A stretch of 50,333 nucleotides of DNA, from assembly GCA_018822435.1 (NCBI GenBank), contig JAHJKD010000006.1, positions 1 through 50,333 of the forward strand, read 5' to 3'. Numbering within the stretch: the stretch's first letter is position 1; every line of letters begins with the position of its first letter. The notes under the pieces were generated by a model that was given only the letters and a program-made list of their open reading frames with translations, had not been told where the DNA came from and made no database searches. This DNA comes from Patescibacteria group bacterium. Lineage in GTDB: Bacteria > Patescibacteriota > Patescibacteriia > UBA9570 > JAHJKD01. The position numbers were made by a program, and so were the translations under genes. This document shows positions 48,868-50,333 of the stretch, one piece after another.

Positions 48868-49746
48868 TTATAATTTTTTAGTAGTTTTGGCAACCTTCCA
48901 GATGTGGGCATTTTTCTTTAAAACTGTATAATCCCACCAACCTAAAAACCGGCTCCATATTTCTAATTTTATCATGCCAATTACCCAAATCTTTTTTAAT
49001 AGTCCTTTTGGCATATTAGCTAATATTAAATTTATAATTTTTCCCCCATTTAAAGTAGACACTTCATAACCTTTATTCTTTTTGAGCCAATGATGGCCCA
49101 GGGCGATCCGCCGTCTTTGCTTAATAAAATCACTGATTGACTTTGGTCCCATATTTCTTACTACGGCTTCAGGCACATATTTAATTTCCAGACCTTTCTT
49201 GCGGATCTTTTCCTCGATAGATGCCTCGTCAACGGCTGATTCAGCTGGAATTTGTTCAAACACTTTTCTAAAAGCTATCATCTCTCCGCACTTTGGATCC
49301 TGCAAAGCGATCAGATGGTGCAACTGCCACATGTAATTCACGCAAAATCCGATAAATGTCTTGTGCGTATTGACCGGAATCGGCCTAGCCCCGGCCATGC
49401 CAATTTTATCATCCTTAAAAACTTGAATTAACTTTTCTATGGCATCATTGTCCGGCAATATATCAGCAGATAATAAAACCAATAAATTATTTGATGAATT
49501 TTTAATGAATAAATTTGCAGCTGAGGACTTCCCTTCTCGTTGTTCCTGAACAAATAATTTTATCCGATCATCTTTTGCTTTTTTACTATCAACAATCTCG
49601 ACCGTATCATCCGTACAACCTGAAGCCACGACAATAATTTCATTGCCAATTTGTTCGCGCAAATTATCCAGCAATTTGCCGATATTATTTTCTTCGTTAT
49701 AAGCGCAAATACCGATGCTAGCTGATTCCATATACGATATGAGCAA
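48868..49746 (-). CDS. Family 2 glycosyltransferase
   Basis: A 292-residue GT2 (GT-A fold) enzyme. N-terminal nucleotide-binding start SIGICAYNEENNIGKLLDNL, VVASGCTDDTVEI, a DxD-like LLSADILPDNDAIEKL (about 92-107), and a Q/RxxRW-like region KQRRRIALGHHWL (about 213-225). A weakly hydrophobic C-terminal part suggests membrane association. It probably adds a sugar to a lipid carrier or surface polymer. Start Met1 (49746) or Met6 (49731) cannot be decided; both overlap the end of the DUF5320-like gene, so translation is coupled. Followed 10 bases later by the DUF2723 gene. Confidence 0.88.
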   Translation of the reverse strand: MLISYMESASIGICAYNEENNIGKLLDNLREQIGNEIIVVASGCTDDTVEIVDSKKAKDDRIKLFVQEQREGKSSAANLFIKNSSNNLLVLLSADILPDNDAIEKLIQVFKDDKIGMAGARPIPVNTHKTFIGFCVNYMWQLHHLIALQDPKCGEMIAFRKVFEQIPAESAVDEASIEEKIRKKGLEIKYVPEAVVRNMGPKSISDFIKQRRRIALGHHWLKKNKGYEVSTLNGGKIINLILANMPKGLLKKIWVIGMIKLEIWSRFLGWWDYTVLKKNAHIWKVAKTTKKL

Positions 49747-50230
49747 ATTTTTCTTTGATAAAGTCAGGATAAAATTTTTCTGACCAGGCCCATCCCTCTA
49801 AGCCCTTCATGGCAAAATTTTCAAACATTCCTGATTTGGCTTTTTCTTTCTGTTCCTCGCTTCTCTTTATTCCCGGCGGAAACGGCGGGAAATCAAGGTA
49901 TCCTGCTTTGCCTTGAGTGAGCTTGGTCATTTCTTCAAGCGATACTGACTGTAAACCTGATAATTTATTATGCGAATCATTTCCGGCATTTGGTGCGAAT
50001 ATTACTTGTTGCTTGGAAATCGCTTTTCCCCTCTTGATATAATCTTCTTTATCTTCCATCCTTTGCAAGACTTCACTTGACAATAATAAATCGCATTCAT
50101 CTTCTACATTGACTGCATTAAAATTATTAATTTCAATATTATTGGAGTCTAATTTCACGATACAATAACCGATACCGCAACCTGTCATTGATCCTTGGCC
50201 TCTTGGCCCTGTTCCGTCAAAACCTGGCAT
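49718..50230 (-). CDS. Small protein with DUF5320-like N terminus
   Basis: A 170-residue protein of unknown function. The N terminus MPGFDGTGPRGQGSMTGCG followed by IGYC matches the DUF5320-type start (MPGxDGTGPxGxGPxTGxGxGxC) found in many anaerobic and uncultured prokaryotes near iron-sulfur or cofactor proteins. The rest (23-170) has no motif I recognise: an acidic helical middle (LLSSEVLQRMEDKEDYIKRG) and a Pro-rich segment (YLDFPPFPPGIKRSEEQKEKA). Strong Shine-Dalgarno AGGAGG (50243-50238), 7 bases before the ATG. First visible gene of the glycan-modifying cluster. Confidence 0.7.
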   Translation of the reverse strand: MPGFDGTGPRGQGSMTGCGIGYCIVKLDSNNIEINNFNAVNVEDECDLLLSSEVLQRMEDKEDYIKRGKAISKQQVIFAPNAGNDSHNKLSGLQSVSLEEMTKLTQGKAGYLDFPPFPPGIKRSEEQKEKAKSGMFENFAMKGLEGWAWSEKFYPDFIKEKFAHIVYGIS

Positions 50231-50237
50231 CGTAATA

Positions 50238-50309
50238 CCTCCTTCTGTTATTGGGAATCATTTTCATTAAGAGCAAAAAAAATATAACAATTATTTCCTG
50301 CCCCTACAA
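50238..50309 (-). promoter_or_regulatory. Promoter and Shine-Dalgarno for the DUF5320-like gene
   Basis: On the minus strand a weak TTGTAG (50309-50304), 17-base spacer and extended -10 TGT-TATATT (50289-50281), giving a leader of about 45 bases that carries AGGAGG (50243-50238). Leader length and strong ribosome site contrast with the leaderless pattern elsewhere. Nothing else is recognisable to the window end. Confidence 0.45.
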
Positions 50310-50333
50310 TCTTGGCATACTCCGTAAAACTGG

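Overview
The window looks like part of a small, gene-dense Candidate Phyla Radiation (Patescibacteria) genome, most likely of Parcubacteria type. This is inferred from gene content and style, not from a marker tree. Pointers are: very large secreted proteins with IPT/TIG, LamG and Asn-rich linker segments, a type IV pilus locus with no outer-membrane secretin, single-copy housekeeping genes that are often shortened (Mfd, Rel), no encoded CCA on the tRNA, and short intergenic gaps. UGA appears to be an ordinary stop, because one pilin ends with TGA and the next gene starts across it.

Layout. (1) 19-10249, minus: rpsU-yqeY, then three surface-protein genes (a 2340-residue giant with a TrbC/VirB2-like membrane start, and two membrane-anchored proteins with TSP3-type calcium repeats), then ybeY-dgkA. 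The housekeeping order matches the conserved rpsU-yqeY-...-ybeY-dgkA cluster of other bacteria, with the surface genes in the middle. (2) 10322-12632, minus: HIT protein, hisS, lepB. (3) 12718-16125, plus: LCP-family protein, der, pth, followed by a strongly folded RNA region. (4) 16489-26135: a short mfd, a DJ-1/PfpI protein and YjbQ (minus), a lipoprotein, an alpha/beta hydrolase (minus), dprA-topA and rel. (5) 26125-27964: parB-parA (minus) and tRNA-Leu(CAA) (plus), whose promoters share a -35 region. (6) 28002-29150, plus: a phosphatidylserine-decarboxylase-type pyruvoyl enzyme of the long, PsiD-like form. (7) 29220-44561, minus: a large type IV pilus locus (histidine kinase, response regulator, PilB, PilC, GspH-like pseudopilin, a 1.5-thousand-residue prepilin, PilW-like and PilX-like prepilins, PilM with a fused outer domain, two major-type pilins and a 46-residue membrane peptide). 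(8) 44614-50230, minus: sulfotransferase, DUF916-like membrane protein, DUF2723/TPR glycosyltransferase-like protein, family 2 glycosyltransferase and a DUF5320-type small protein, probably for modifying surface glycans.

How it fits together. Much of the window builds the cell surface: pili with unusual adhesive tip subunits, a giant membrane-tethered adhesin, a signal peptidase, an LCP ligase and glycan-modifying enzymes. DprA beside pili fits DNA uptake, although the other competence genes are not here. Regulation reads clearly from the DNA. Several promoters have TTGACA-like and (TGn)TATAAT boxes ending only 7-10 bases before the start codon, implying leaderless or nearly leaderless mRNAs. 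Convergent genes share bidirectional terminators, and dprA and mfd have terminator-like hairpins right at their 5' ends.

Best candidates for something new are: the giant prepilin in which a seven-repeat beta-propeller is inserted inside a LamG domain; the TrbC/VirB2-adhesin fusion lodged in a ribosomal operon; and the structured RNA at 16131-16375 with GGAGG-bearing loops and a complementary CCTCC-rich tail. No CRISPR array, prophage or insertion sequence was seen.
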